Origin: Hyphomicrobium sp.
Lineage (GTDB): Bacteria > Pseudomonadota > Alphaproteobacteria > Rhizobiales > Hyphomicrobiaceae
NCBI RefSeq assembly: GCF_019753045.1
Contig: NZ_JAIELN010000002.1
Coordinates: forward strand, 186,001-250,000
DNA: 64,000 nt
Direction: 5' to 3'
The position numbers and the translations under genes were made by a program. Below are positions 21,101 through 29,283 of this stretch, in pieces (within the stretch, counting starts at the first letter, position 1; each line of letters begins with the position of its first letter). The notes beneath the pieces are model-generated. The model did no database searches. It had not been told where the DNA came from and saw nothing but the letters and a program-made list of their open reading frames with translations.

Positions 21101-21347
21101 GCGTGTATTCAAGACCGGAAATGCCGGCAAGAGCGGTCTCGATAGGGAACGTTACCTGCTTTTCGATGTCGACTGGTGAGAGCGACGGCGCGATCGTGTT
21201 GATCTGGACCTGGTTGTTCGTAATGTCGGGAACGGCATCGATCGGCAGCCTGTTCAACGAATAGATTCCGTATGCCGCCGCCGCAAACGTCAGCATGACA
21301 ACGAGCCAGCGCTGATGCACCGAGAAAGAGAGTATCCGAGCAATCAT
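18102..21347 (-). CDS. czcA: Heavy-metal efflux RND transporter, CzcA family (system 1)
   Basis: Inner-membrane proton antiporter of 1081 residues exporting divalent metal cations through a tripartite pump. The start MIARILSFSVHQRW and FARQQVGERLRQAEKNLP are typical of CzcA/CnrA. In helix IV, DFGLIVDGAVIIAEN at residues 424-438 keeps both aspartates and the glutamate that carry protons in CzcA, which places it with the Co/Zn/Cd/Ni-type (HME1/2) pumps rather than the Cu/Ag CusA type. czcB lies 18 bases upstream and a small exported gene overlaps its end. No outer-membrane CzcC accompanies this system. Confidence 0.92.
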   Translation of the reverse strand: MIARILSFSVHQRWLVVMLTFAAAAYGIYSLNRLPIDAVPDITNNQVQINTIAPSLSPVDIEKQVTFPIETALAGISGLEYTRSLSRNGFSQVTAVFSEKTDIYFARQQVGERLRQAEKNLPDDVAPKLGPISTGLGEIYMWTVQYAPASSAEVANGKPGPQGDGSYLTPEGQRLTTDIERAAYLRTVQDWIIRPQMITVPGIAGIDVIGGFEKQYLVQPDPARLTALNLSFGDVALALQQNNVNRGAGYVEKNGEGFAVLSTGRLMTLEQIANVVITTRGGIAIRIKDVATVGIGREIRTGSASENGQEVVVGTALMLIGGNSRTVSAAVDAKMQEIRRSLPPGVEAQTVLNRTLLVDATVATVSKNLAEGALLVIVVLFLLLGNFRAALITAFVIPLAMLLTMTGMVQAKISANLMSLGALDFGLIVDGAVIIAENTLRRIAEHQHEIGRKLKLEERLRTVIESAEEMIKPSVYGQAIIILVYVPLLTFTGVEGKMFEPMALTVIIALVAAFALSITFVPAAIAIALSGRVEEKENLFVRFFKRIYEPALRMALIRPLAFIFGAVVLLVLAGSLFSKLGQEFIPTLDEKNLAMQAIRIPSTSLSQSQQMQIELEKVISGFGEVAFIFSKTGTAEVASDPMPPNASDTFIILKPTKEWPDPTLGKDALVAKIQAAIEKQPGNNLVFSQPIQMRFNELLAGARGDLAVKIFGEEFEPMLRVANQVASILRSTPGATDVSVEQASGLPFLSIKINQDEIARLGLSVLAVQDVIGAAIGGREAGVVFEGDRRYPIIVRLPDGMREDLEKLKHLPVSLPPDRNGKTSSVLLEQVASFEFTEGPNQISRENGKRRVIVTANIRGRDIASVVTEAQQKVANQIQLPPGNYISWGGQFENLAAAQKRMMIVVPACFFLIFLLLYSALGSPRDALLVFSAVPLALTGGIIALWLRGMPFSVSAAVGFIALSGVAVLNGLVMMTSINQLVEQGVERSKAIYAGAVTRLRPVVMTALVASLGFVPMALSTGTGAEVQKPLATVVIGGLVSATILTLLVLPALCSRFGSKPAVMKERAAEIPPLESSPEVT

Positions 21348-21365
21348 TTCAGGTTCCTAAACTAA

Positions 21366-22667
21366 TTAATGGCCATGCTCGGCCTCGGATTTCCCGAGCT
21401 CGGCTTTAAGCAAAAATGTATTCGACGTTGCGATCGGCTCGCCGGCCTTAAGGCCTGAGGTCACCTCCACGCGTTCCCCGTCATCGTTGCCAATGGTGAC
21501 CTGCCGCGACTCAAATCCCTCTGGGGTGCGGACGAAAACGCGCGTGCCGCCTTCAATGGTCTGAAGTGCGGATTTTGGAATGACGAGATCGGCCTTCGAT
21601 TCCGCCACAGCAATGTCCGCCGTCACGAATGATCCGGGACGCCAGACACTATCCGGGTTTTCGACCGAAGCGATCACGCGTGCGGAGCTCGTATCCTGAT
21701 TCAGGACCGGATTGGTGAAGATGATCGTCCCTTCGGACTTAACAGCATCGCCTATTACGAGCTTCTGACCCTCTTTGATTTGCGGAAGATCCTGAGGCGA
21801 TACCGTCAGCTCAACCCAGACTTTGGAGAGGTCGGCAATAGCATACAGTTCGTGGGCCTGGCCTTCACCACCCATCGGTGTGCCGATATAGACGAGCTGA
21901 TCGACGATACGGCCGCCAATCGGAGCTTTAATCTCGTAGCGCTGAAGTCCCGTTGCGGCTTGGCCGGCATCCGCGAGCTTCAAGATATCTTCATCGCTGA
22001 CGCCCAACGCCGAAAGCTTTTGTTTCGCCACATCGCGGCGGACTTGCGCCTCTTTGAAGGTCGCGTCCGCCCGCAGAAGCCGCTGTTCCGAGGAGACCTG
22101 CTTTTCCCAAAGCGTCTTTTCGCGCTGGTAAAGCGTTTCCTGCAGGTTGAAATTTACAAGCGCCGCAATGAATTCACTTTTTGCATCCGCGACCTCGCGA
22201 CTGTCGAGGATCGCAATGACCTCACCCGCTTTGACCGGATCGCCCAGACCCTTTTTAAGCTCGACTACCGTGCCAACGACTTTCGACGGTACCCGTCCCA
22301 CGCGATTCCGGTCCGGTATGACGGTTCCAGGCACACGAAGACGCTTGCTTATCAGACCGGCCTTCACGTCTTCGATCGCGATTTTCGACCGATCGATTTG
22401 CTCGCTGGCCATCACGAGCTTTTCACTTTCCTCCGTCGGCTGAGCGGCACCTTTCTCCGCGGCGTGCGGCGTTGCCTCCGCCTTTTCGGAGTGATCGTGC
22501 CCGTCATCCTCGTCTTTCGCGGAATGAGCCGTTTCGGCTTTAGAAGCGAGGCCGAGAAGGTCTTTAATTCCGGGCGTATCTTTATGAAAAAAATACGCCC
22601 CCGCCAACGTGCCGACGATGAGACCGCCGGCCGCCCAACTAAGTCGATTCATGATAGGACAATCCAT
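21366..22667 (-). CDS. czcB: RND periplasmic adaptor, CzcB family (system 1)
   Basis: 433 residues. An N-terminal anchor (LSWAAGGLIVGTLAGAYFF) is followed by a His/Asp/Glu-rich stretch (DEDDGHDHSEKAEATPHAAE) that could bind metal, as in CzcB. Next come the barrel-sandwich and coiled-coil (EVADAKSEFIAALVNFNLQE) and beta-barrel domains (VWVELTVSPQDLPQIKEGQK). It links CzcA to an outer-membrane channel. The start is uncertain between ATG 22667 and ATG 22652 (MNRLSW); neither has a strong Shine-Dalgarno. Confidence 0.9.
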   Translation of the reverse strand: MDCPIMNRLSWAAGGLIVGTLAGAYFFHKDTPGIKDLLGLASKAETAHSAKDEDDGHDHSEKAEATPHAAEKGAAQPTEESEKLVMASEQIDRSKIAIEDVKAGLISKRLRVPGTVIPDRNRVGRVPSKVVGTVVELKKGLGDPVKAGEVIAILDSREVADAKSEFIAALVNFNLQETLYQREKTLWEKQVSSEQRLLRADATFKEAQVRRDVAKQKLSALGVSDEDILKLADAGQAATGLQRYEIKAPIGGRIVDQLVYIGTPMGGEGQAHELYAIADLSKVWVELTVSPQDLPQIKEGQKLVIGDAVKSEGTIIFTNPVLNQDTSSARVIASVENPDSVWRPGSFVTADIAVAESKADLVIPKSALQTIEGGTRVFVRTPEGFESRQVTIGNDDGERVEVTSGLKAGEPIATSNTFLLKAELGKSEAEHGH

Positions 22668-22762
22668 GTCGGATAGTGCGCCGCCTTATGCGCGTCCGAT
22701 TTCAGTTTCAGGAGGATGACAATTCTGTCCCGCGGCCAAGATAGACCACCCGGGAGAAACGC

Positions 22763-23143
22763 TTATGCGCTAACGGCTGCTCGCGGCGGTTCGCGAAGCG
22801 GAGTGGGCTCAAACATCGGGGCAAGGGCATCAAGGTAAGCCGGATAGCGGACACGCATTCCGTCCGAATACGCGGACTCATAAGAAGACCGCGCCGGAAA
22901 CGCCTCAAGGCAAGGGCCACCGCAAAAATAATGGTGTCCCAGTCCGCCCATCGGCATCGCACCATCGTCCGGGCTGGGTTGCGCAGAGGAATTTGCGAAA
23001 GAAACCTCTGCCATAGTCACTTGCGCCTGATCACTATCCGAAGCGAAGTGCGATTTTACGTGTGATGCGGACACCGGCGCACAAGAAAATAAGATTATCG
23101 CCGCCAGAAACATCCTTAGAAACCGGCCCAACGAGGTTAACAT
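22763..23143 (-). CDS. Small exported protein upstream of czcB (system 1)
   Basis: About 126 residues with a signal peptide (MLTSLGRFLRMFLAAIILFS, cleavage near VSA|S). The mature part has HHYFCGGPCLEAF and ends LREPPRAAVSA. Small exported proteins with a similar Pro-rich tail accompany metal-efflux operons in other bacteria, but I cannot give a family number. The frame is open to 23383; ATGs at 23203 (behind CAGGG) and 23143 are both plausible, and 23143 gives the cleanest signal peptide. It lies just upstream of czcB on the same strand and may be co-transcribed. Confidence 0.6.
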   Translation of the reverse strand: MLTSLGRFLRMFLAAIILFSCAPVSASHVKSHFASDSDQAQVTMAEVSFANSSAQPSPDDGAMPMGGLGHHYFCGGPCLEAFPARSSYESAYSDGMRVRYPAYLDALAPMFEPTPLREPPRAAVSA

Positions 23144-23542
23144 GTCTGCTCGTGCGTTATCCGACCCGCCCAATATGCGCGAGCCGCGTACGAACTTTAC
23201 CATGGTCCCTGTCGCGCCAATCATAGGCTCTAAGGTGTTTTCGGATGGTGTTAAAGTCAAGACGAAAACCGCTCGGCGGTTGCGATAAATCAGCCGACGG
23301 GGTGACGCAGGTCGCGAAGGTTTATCGAATGCAACTACCCAACTGCCGCAGCGTTTAGAAATCCCCAATTCTGAATTTATCATTTGTGACAGCCGCTCGA
23401 TTATATCATAGGGGCTGCTTAACGCTCAACGAAATCCATGTTGCTCATTCGACACCAATTCTGTGAAACGATGATAGTGCCAAACAACCGACACGATATT
23501 GGATGAAACGATGCGCGTGAATTGATACGTCAGGTTCCAAGC

Positions 23543-23977
23543 ATGACGCAGGCCCGCCGCCTAATCGCTGTTTTACTTCTGATTGCCTCAGTGCCGACCT
23601 TGGCTCTGGCAGCGATGTCAGTGCGACTTTGCAATGACGCCGTTAGGCATCAAGCGCTCGAGTTCGTAGTCGAGGGCGTCGCCCACGGAGGACACAAGGC
23701 GGCTTATCACTCTGCGTCCGGCGTATCGGGCGTAGAGCAGGCGGTCCAAGTCGCCGATGACAACGGCTGCGCCGACACGAGCCTTGTGGATTCGGCTTTT
23801 ATGCCTCCGTTGGGCAAAATGCAGCTGATTCCCGTGCCCGCGCTCCAGCAGCACGTTGCGATTTCCAAGCCCTCTCTTGTCTCACCTCTCTTTTCTTCGG
23901 TTCCGACAAGGGCAATCCGCCTAATCCGAACCGACCCGCGTGTTTCTGCACGATATACAGTCGTTCTCCGGATTTAA
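23543..23977 (+). CDS. Small exported protein of RND metal-efflux loci (paralogue 2 of 3)
   Basis: 144 residues. Signal peptide MTQARRLIAVLLLIASVPTL, cleavage near ALA|A. The motif VRLCNDAVRHQALEFV matches the 'C....H...LEFV' of the protein at 17599-18105, and the end DPRVSARYTVVLRI matches its tail. A histidine-rich stretch (AHGGHKAAYHS) lies in the middle. The ATG at 23543 follows AGG; a TTG at 23522 is also in frame. It is transcribed away from system 1 and towards the bufferin-like and ATPase genes. Confidence 0.6.
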   Translation: MTQARRLIAVLLLIASVPTLALAAMSVRLCNDAVRHQALEFVVEGVAHGGHKAAYHSASGVSGVEQAVQVADDNGCADTSLVDSAFMPPLGKMQLIPVPALQQHVAISKPSLVSPLFSSVPTRAIRLIRTDPRVSARYTVVLRI

Positions 23978-24329
23978 ATCCAAGCGAGTTGGCGCGTAAC
24001 CGCGGTCGAACCCGCTGCCGCGCCATGCGCTCTTGAACGCGCCAGATCTCCAGCACTGCCCTCGGAAATTCGTGACCGTCGATCGATGACGGTTGGTCCT
24101 GACGCTGACCGCATGGCCTCGAAAGCCCGCGGGACTCTCAGAACATTTTTCTGCGGGCAGCAAAGAAGACGTGGCTGCCGTCGCGCCAACGCAAGCTGGG
24201 ACGGTGCCGCAATCCTTGAACGCGGCAGCCACAAACAGGAAAGGAGCCAGAGCACAATCACCTGAATTCAAGCTCACTCGGTTAGGGCCATTGGGGCCCA
24301 GAGGGTAACAACAATTCTAGGAGACTAAT
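23978..24329 (+). other. Intergenic region before the bufferin-like gene
   Basis: About 350 bases without a convincing gene. An inverted pair GGCTGCCG/CGGCAGCC lies around 24172 and 24225, too far apart for a simple terminator. AGGAG at 24317-24321 is the ribosome binding site of the next gene. Confidence 0.45.
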
Positions 24330-24584
24330 ATGAGATCGATCATTTCGCTGACTGCTGTGGCTGCCGTAAGCATGGGTATGCTTGGCTCGCCGGTTCTCGC
24401 TGCAGAGGAGCACGGACATTGCTCTGGCGCGAATGTCTGTGGCGGTGATGCTAACTGCGAGAAACAGGGTTACAAGGATATGACGAAAGACCAATGTTCC
24501 AAAATTGACGGAGCTAAGTTCGAAGCTTCCGGACATGGCGGTGAAGATCACAAGGACGAAAAACACGGTCACGACAAGAAGTAA
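24330..24584 (+). CDS. Bufferin-like small exported Cys/His-rich protein
   Basis: 84 residues. A signal peptide (MRSIISLTAVAAVSMGMLGS, cleavage near VLA|A) precedes a short mature chain with four cysteines (about residues 31, 37, 43, 56) in HCSGANVCGGDANCEKQGYK and DQCSKIDGAKFE. The tail is His/Asp/Lys-rich (GHGGEDHKDEKHGHDKK). The size, signal peptide and four spaced cysteines recall bufferins, exported metal-sequestering peptides, though the usual partner genes (DUF692, DUF2063) are absent. A strong AGGAG precedes the ATG. Its place before a metal ATPase supports periplasmic metal buffering. Confidence 0.6.
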   Translation: MRSIISLTAVAAVSMGMLGSPVLAAEEHGHCSGANVCGGDANCEKQGYKDMTKDQCSKIDGAKFEASGHGGEDHKDEKHGHDKK

Positions 24585-24593
24585 TTAACGGAA

Positions 24594-24633
24594 GGGGCAT
24601 CGTGAGGTATCCGCGTTGTACCGACGATGCCCC
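24594..24633 (+). terminator. Stem-loop after the bufferin-like gene
   Basis: GGGGCATCG at 24594-24602 pairs with CGATGCCCC at 24625-24633 across a loop of about 22 bases, 10 bases after the stop codon. There is no T-run, so it may end transcription or protect the short mRNA. Confidence 0.5.
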
Positions 24634-24720
24634 CTCCATACCGCGCCACAAGCGAAATGTGCTGACCGCAGGCCGTCGCCGACTTCAACAGATCCCTTCC
24701 TTCATTGACTGGAATTTCTG

Positions 24721-27243
24721 ATGACAGAGAAGACCGAACTCGATGTTCCGCTGGTCCTGCCCGAGGTGACCGACGCGTCCGATGCATGCATCCGCCGTCT
24801 GATTGCAGATTTGGATGGGAGATCAGGTATTGAAAAAGTCCACGTTCTTGGAGGCCAGGGTTCAACGCCTGCGAGGCTGTGCGCCCATTATGATCCCAGT
24901 CTCGTGTCGCTGGCGCGTATCCGCGAGATCATCCAGGCATCTGGTGCCGCGATCACCGAACGCTTCGGGCACGCGTTCTGGCAAGTCGACGGTATCGCCC
25001 ATGAGCGCCGCGCGCGCACTATCGAGAAGCGCCTGCAAACACTACCAGGGGTGCTCGAGGTAGAGGCTTCCGCATCGGGCGTCGTGCGCGTCGAGTTCGA
25101 CCGTATGGTCGGCTCCGAGCCTGCCATATTGGAAGCCCTTTCCCAGATGGGAGTCGGGCCACGAAAATCTTCGAGGAGTTCACTCGCGAAGTCCAACCAA
25201 GCCAATCGGGTCCAAACTGGTGTTAACCGCAGCCAGTGGGAAGATCGGCATGAGACCGGCGAAGAGAACGATCACGGCCATTCGCACGGCGGCGTGCTCG
25301 GTGAAAATGCCGAGCTGTTATTTTCACTGGCTTGCGGTGTCCTCCTCGCTAGCGGCTATTTGATCGGCAAACTGTCGGCTTCGGCACCGGCGTGGTTGCC
25401 CATGGTGTTCTTTCTGGCGGCTTATTTCTTCGGCGGCTTCTTCACGATTCGTGAGGCAATCGATAATCTGCGTCTCAAGCGGTTCGAGATCGACACGCTC
25501 ATGCTGGTTGCGGCAGCCGGCGCGGCGGCTCTCGGCGCCTTTGCCGAAGGAGCGCTGCTCCTCTTCCTGTTCAGCCTCGGTCATGCGCTTGAACACTATG
25601 CGATGGGGCGTGCAAAGCGCGCCATCGAAGCTCTTGCCGAGCTCGCGCCGCGTACCGCCACCGTTCGCCGAGACGGAGACATACGCGAAATTTCGGTCGA
25701 GGAACTTGCAGTCGGAGATGTCGTGCTTGTTCGCCCCAACGAGCGGCTTCCCGCCGACGGCTTTCTGATAAGGGGTGTCACAAGCGTCAACCAGGCACCA
25801 GTGACAGGTGAAAGCATTCCCGTCGACAAGCGCGCGGTCGACGACGCCGCAACAGCGCGGTCTCGGCCAGAAACCGTAGAAGCCAACTCCCGTGTATTTG
25901 CGGGGACGATAAACGGCGGGGGCGCCATCGAGATCGAGGTTACTCGCCGCTCTTCGGACACGGCGTTAGCCAAAGTGGTGAAGATGGTGAGCGAGGCCGA
26001 AACACAGAAGTCGCCTACCCAACGATTCACGGACAAATTCGAGCGTGTATTCGTTCCCGCGGTCCTGTTGCTCGCCGTTGTCTTGCTATTCGCCTGGGTG
26101 GTGATCGATGAGCCGTTCCGCGATAGCTTTTACCGCTCCATGGCGGTACTTGTGGCGGCAAGCCCTTGCGCGCTCGCGATCGCGACTCCAAGCGCGGTGC
26201 TTTCGGGCGTCGCGCGCGCGGCCCGCGGCGGCGTGCTGATCAAGGGCGGCGCGCCGCTCGAGAATCTCGGTTCATTGAATGCCATTGCGTTCGATAAGAC
26301 CGGCACATTAACGGCAGGGCGCCCGCGCATCACGGATATCGTCACCGTAGATGGAGTTGCGAAGGATGAGCTGCTGGCTGTTGCCATCGCCGTGGAATCT
26401 CTTAGCGATCATCCGCTTGCGGCGGCGATTGCCCGCGATGGCCGTGCTGCTCTCGGTAACCGGAATTTAACCCCGGCGAACGACCTGCAGAGTCTTACCG
26501 GACGCGGCGTCAAGGCAATGCTTGCTGGCGATCCGGTCTGGATCGGCAAGGCTGAGATGTTCGGATCAGAAGGCATCCCTGCGCTGAGCAAAGAGGTTGC
26601 TGAAGCGATCGAACGGCTTCGCCAGTCCGGTCGCACGACGATGGCCGTGCGTCGGGCCGATCGGGACCTTGGAGCGATCGGTCTGATGGACACGCCGCGC
26701 ACAGGAGCGCGTGAAGCGCTCGATAGGCTGCGGTCGCTCGGGATCACCCGCTTGATCATGATTTCAGGCGACCACGGGAAAGTTGCCGAAGCTATTGCCA
26801 GGGAAGTGGGCTTGGACGAAGCCTGGGGCGACCTGATGCCCGAGGATAAGGTCAAGGCCATTCAAAAGTTAAGGCAGGAAGCGAAAGTCGCCATGGTCGG
26901 TGACGGCGTGAACGACGCACCTGCTATGGCGAACGCCACCGTGGGCATAGCGATGGGTGCGGCAGGTTCCGACGTCGCATTGGAGACAGCTGACGTGGCA
27001 CTCATGGCCGACGATCTCACCCATCTGCCATTCGCGGTGGGATTGAGCCGCCGCACCCGTAAGGTCATCCTACAGAATGTGTTCATCAGCCTGGGGATGG
27101 TTGGGTTGCTGGTTCCTTCGACGATTCTGGGACTTGGGATCGGCGAAGCCGTTGCGATGCATGAAGGGTCAACGCTGGTCGTGGTCTTGAACGCGCTTCG
27201 CCTTCTTGCATATCGGGATCGCACTGTGGGTGTTCCGATTTAG
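24721..27243 (+). CDS. P1B-4-like heavy-metal P-type ATPase (Co/Zn type)
   Basis: 840 residues. The first 150 form two ferredoxin-like (HMA-type) repeats that lack the CxxC metal site. A His/Asp/Glu-rich linker (ETGEENDHGHSHGG) follows. The ATPase core has TGES at about 362-365, the membrane metal motif SPCAL at 481-485, the phosphorylation motif DKTGTLT at 525-531, GDGVNDAPA, and HEGST at 814-818 in the last helices. SPC plus HEG(G/S)T defines the P1B-4 group, associated with cobalt, zinc or iron export from the cytoplasm. The substrate here is inferred. It lies between the small exported genes and the IS remnant. Confidence 0.88.
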   Translation: MTEKTELDVPLVLPEVTDASDACIRRLIADLDGRSGIEKVHVLGGQGSTPARLCAHYDPSLVSLARIREIIQASGAAITERFGHAFWQVDGIAHERRARTIEKRLQTLPGVLEVEASASGVVRVEFDRMVGSEPAILEALSQMGVGPRKSSRSSLAKSNQANRVQTGVNRSQWEDRHETGEENDHGHSHGGVLGENAELLFSLACGVLLASGYLIGKLSASAPAWLPMVFFLAAYFFGGFFTIREAIDNLRLKRFEIDTLMLVAAAGAAALGAFAEGALLLFLFSLGHALEHYAMGRAKRAIEALAELAPRTATVRRDGDIREISVEELAVGDVVLVRPNERLPADGFLIRGVTSVNQAPVTGESIPVDKRAVDDAATARSRPETVEANSRVFAGTINGGGAIEIEVTRRSSDTALAKVVKMVSEAETQKSPTQRFTDKFERVFVPAVLLLAVVLLFAWVVIDEPFRDSFYRSMAVLVAASPCALAIATPSAVLSGVARAARGGVLIKGGAPLENLGSLNAIAFDKTGTLTAGRPRITDIVTVDGVAKDELLAVAIAVESLSDHPLAAAIARDGRAALGNRNLTPANDLQSLTGRGVKAMLAGDPVWIGKAEMFGSEGIPALSKEVAEAIERLRQSGRTTMAVRRADRDLGAIGLMDTPRTGAREALDRLRSLGITRLIMISGDHGKVAEAIAREVGLDEAWGDLMPEDKVKAIQKLRQEAKVAMVGDGVNDAPAMANATVGIAMGAAGSDVALETADVALMADDLTHLPFAVGLSRRTRKVILQNVFISLGMVGLLVPSTILGLGIGEAVAMHEGSTLVVVLNALRLLAYRDRTVGVPI

Positions 27244-27370
27244 GAGAAGCGCGTCTGAGGAACTCACGCCAGAGCCTCTTTTTCGGTGACCGAAAGAGCA
27301 CTGCAAATTTTGACGATCGCAGATGTCGCAAACCTAGGCGGACGGTCTCCCGTCCATGACCTCCGTCTGG

Positions 27371-27652
27371 TCAATCAACGCGCTCGACCTCTGCGCGGCG
27401 CCGCGGTACCAGATGCACGTGGTATATCGCGTTGTCACATTTAAGGATCCAGCCGCCTTTTAGCTTAGGGTGGCGCTGGTCCTTGTCGGCGCTGATGCCC
27501 GTTCCGCAAGGGTAGCCCTGTTTACGCACCTGTTTAGCGGCGACGCTGACCGATGGGTCTTTCGAATCGTCTCCACCCCTAGCCGCGGGGCTGATAAAAA
27601 GAGCGCCTGTCGTCGCGATAACGGGCGCGATCGAAAAGAAAAGATAGCGCAT
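27371..27652 (-). CDS. Small exported protein of unknown function
   Basis: 93 residues. Signal peptide MRYLFFSIAPVIATTGALFI, then a charged mature part with two cysteines (KQGYPCGTGIS and WILKCDNAIYHVHLVP) and several histidines. The ATG at 27652 has GGAG/GGAAG upstream at good spacing. The same frame stays open back to 27922, but that upstream part has a different character (see the next entry). It converges on the P-type ATPase gene. Confidence 0.5.
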   Translation of the reverse strand: MRYLFFSIAPVIATTGALFISPAARGGDDSKDPSVSVAAKQVRKQGYPCGTGISADKDQRHPKLKGGWILKCDNAIYHVHLVPRRRAEVERVD

Positions 27653-27898
27653 GAGCTTCCGCTCCAAACTGCAGACGGAGTTCTTCAGTTGGGTGCGCTG
27701 AGAAGCACTCGACCTTTTTTTTGTTGGCTTGCTTTCCTCTTTGCTCACTTCGATGGAGACGGGAGGCAACTCTGCCGGTGTGGATTGTTGCCCTTTCGCC
27801 TTGATCGATCCCCATCCGTCGAACGAGCCAACCGATATCAGACATGAGAATGGCAGAGTTGCTGCGTTTTGAAGAGCCCGCTTTTGAGATCGTGACAT
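27653..27898 (-). pseudogene. N-terminal remnant of a TonB-dependent receptor
   Basis: From an ATG at 27898 the frame encodes MSRSQKRALQNAATLPFSCL as a signal-like start, then QQSTPAELPPVSIEVSKEES and a basic KPTKKRSSASQ stretch. The 'LPPVSIEV' motif with a basic, Ala/Ser-rich follow-on is typical of the start of Hyphomicrobiales TonB receptors. The plug and barrel are absent; the frame simply runs into the small gene at 27652. It starts 40 bases from the IS630 boundary, so the receptor was probably lost by rearrangement. A single 183-residue protein is the alternative reading. Confidence 0.4.
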
Positions 27899-27939
27899 GT
27901 ACACCCCCATCGACAGAAACAACGTTCTTTACCGTTCTA

Positions 27940-27964
27940 GAGCCTTTCAGGATTAGCTGGAAGC
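27940..27964. repeat. Left terminal inverted repeat of the IS630 element
   Basis: Begins GAGCCTTTCAGG directly after TA. It agrees at 19 of 25 positions with the inverted right end at 29284-29308. The transposase stop lies within it. Confidence 0.75.
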
Positions 27965-28386
27965 ATATCCAGCGTTGCTGAGATTGTTTGCGCATTCGTG
28001 CGCTCCAATGGCGGCAACGAGCTTACCAACGTGCTCGTGGAGCGCCTCGATGGTTCGCGCCTCGGCCATGCGCAGCCAGTGCTTCACCTTGGCGAAGACC
28101 TGCTCGATGGGGTTGAGGTCGGGCGAGTAGGGGGGCAGGTAGGCGAGCTTGGCGCCGGCGGCACGCACGGCCTGACGGATAACTTGCGCCCGATGAGAGC
28201 CGAGATTGTCGAGCACGACGATGTCGCCGGGGCGCAGCTCCGGCACCAGCATCTGCTCGACATAGCTGCGGAAGATGACGCCGTTGATCGGCCCATCGGA
28301 TGACACAGGGCGCGGTGAGTGCAGCGGCCCTGAGGGCGGCGAGGAAGGTCAGCGTGCGCCAGCGGCCGTCCGGAGCAAAGCCCCTT
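27953..28386 (-). pseudogene. IS630 transposase, C-terminal (DDE) half, frameshifted
   Basis: Encodes the DDE_3 catalytic end: DIVVLDNLGSHRAQVIRQ (second Asp) and LPPYSPDLNPIEQVFAKVKH (Glu). Upstream, GRWRTLTFLAALRAAALTAP lies in another frame. The two frames join at about 28297-28300, where one extra base changes the expected 'APCVIDGPING' into two reading frames. The first catalytic Asp region is missing. Confidence 0.8.
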
Positions 28387-28388
28387 TA

Positions 28389-28826
28389 GAGCATGATCGT
28401 CTTTGATTGAATCGTGGGGGATTCCGAAGGGGTCGCGAATATGATTCACGATGAGGGCTGGAGCGGAGGCCAGCCCCCATGGTTCGACCCTACTCCCTCG
28501 ACCTCAGAGAGCGTGTCGTCGCCGCCGTCGAAAGCGGTCAATCGTGCCGCGCCGTGGCCGAGACGTTCGGCGTCAGCGTGGCCAGCGTCGTGAAGTGGTC
28601 GCAACGCCATCGCGCCACGGGCAGCGCCGCCCCCAACCCGATGGGTGGCAAGCGGCCGGTTCTGCTCGCCGGACAGCGCGCCTATATCCTTGAGCGTATC
28701 GAGCAGATCCCGGAGATCTCGCTGAGGGCGCTGGCCGCGGAACTCAAGAAGCGCGGCATCGTCGTCAGCTACGGCGCGGTGTGGAGCTTTGGGCATCGCG
28801 AGCGCTTGAACTTCAAAAAAAACCGC
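28389..28826 (+). mobile_element. Second IS630-family fragment nested in the first
   Basis: A new element begins with TA then GAGCATGATCG at 28387-28399, inside the outer transposase gene, and reads rightward. It contains an untranslated leader and the N-terminal half of a different IS630 transposase. It ends abruptly near 28826, where the sequence passes into the leftward-reading outer transposase. Its right end is lost. The exact junction is uncertain by about 10 bases because both sides share an A/T-rich, CGC-rich stretch. Confidence 0.65.
28479..28826 (+). pseudogene. IS630 transposase, N-terminal half (inner element)
   Basis: MVRPYSLDLRERVVAAVESG followed by SCRAVAETFGVSVASVVKWS is the helix-turn-helix start of IS630 transposases, and GIVVSYGAVWSF is the linker before the catalytic domain. 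The sequence then becomes foreign (28826 onward) and the catalytic domain is missing. Confidence 0.75.
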
Positions 28827-29220
28827 GCTGGCGCTTGCGCGCAACGTCGACGCGGTGCTGCTCACTGGCGTATGCGGTTTTTTTGAACGAGCGGCCCTCG
28901 CGCTTGAGGAAGCGCCAGACCGTATCGTGCGATACGGCAATGCCCTGGTCGGCGAGCATGTCCTTGAGCTTGTGCAGCGTCAGGTGAGGAACCTCCTCGA
29001 CCTGCGCCAGCACGAAGTCACGGTGCGGCTCGAGGCTGCATTTCTTGTGGCCGCCGAACTTGGCCGGAGCCGGGCTGCCCGTCTCCTTCAGCCGCTTCGA
29101 CCATTTCACCACCGTCGACGGGGCAACCTCATATTGGGCCGCGATCACCCGGCACGTCTCGCCCGCGGCGATCGTTTTCGCCACCCGCTTCCTGAGATCG
29201 TTCGAGTAAGGCTTCGCCAT
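28827..29220 (-). pseudogene. IS630 transposase, N-terminal half (outer element)
   Basis: From the ATG at 29220 it reads MAKPYSNDLRKRVAKTIAAG, then VIAAQYEVAPSTVVKWSKRL (helix-turn-helix) and LADQGIAVSHDTVWRFLKRE. It is cut after DVARKRQRG, where an intact transposase would enter the catalytic domain. Related to, but clearly different from, the inner copy. Confidence 0.75.
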
Positions 29221-29283
29221 GCATGCTGGCCCCCTCTCCAGCATGCATGTTGAATCAGATAGCGACTAATTTGGGAATCCTCA

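Noticed and set aside
28446-28940. 164-codon minus-strand frame across the IS junction
   Set aside because: It is antisense to the inner IS630 transposase and has no match to transposase motifs.
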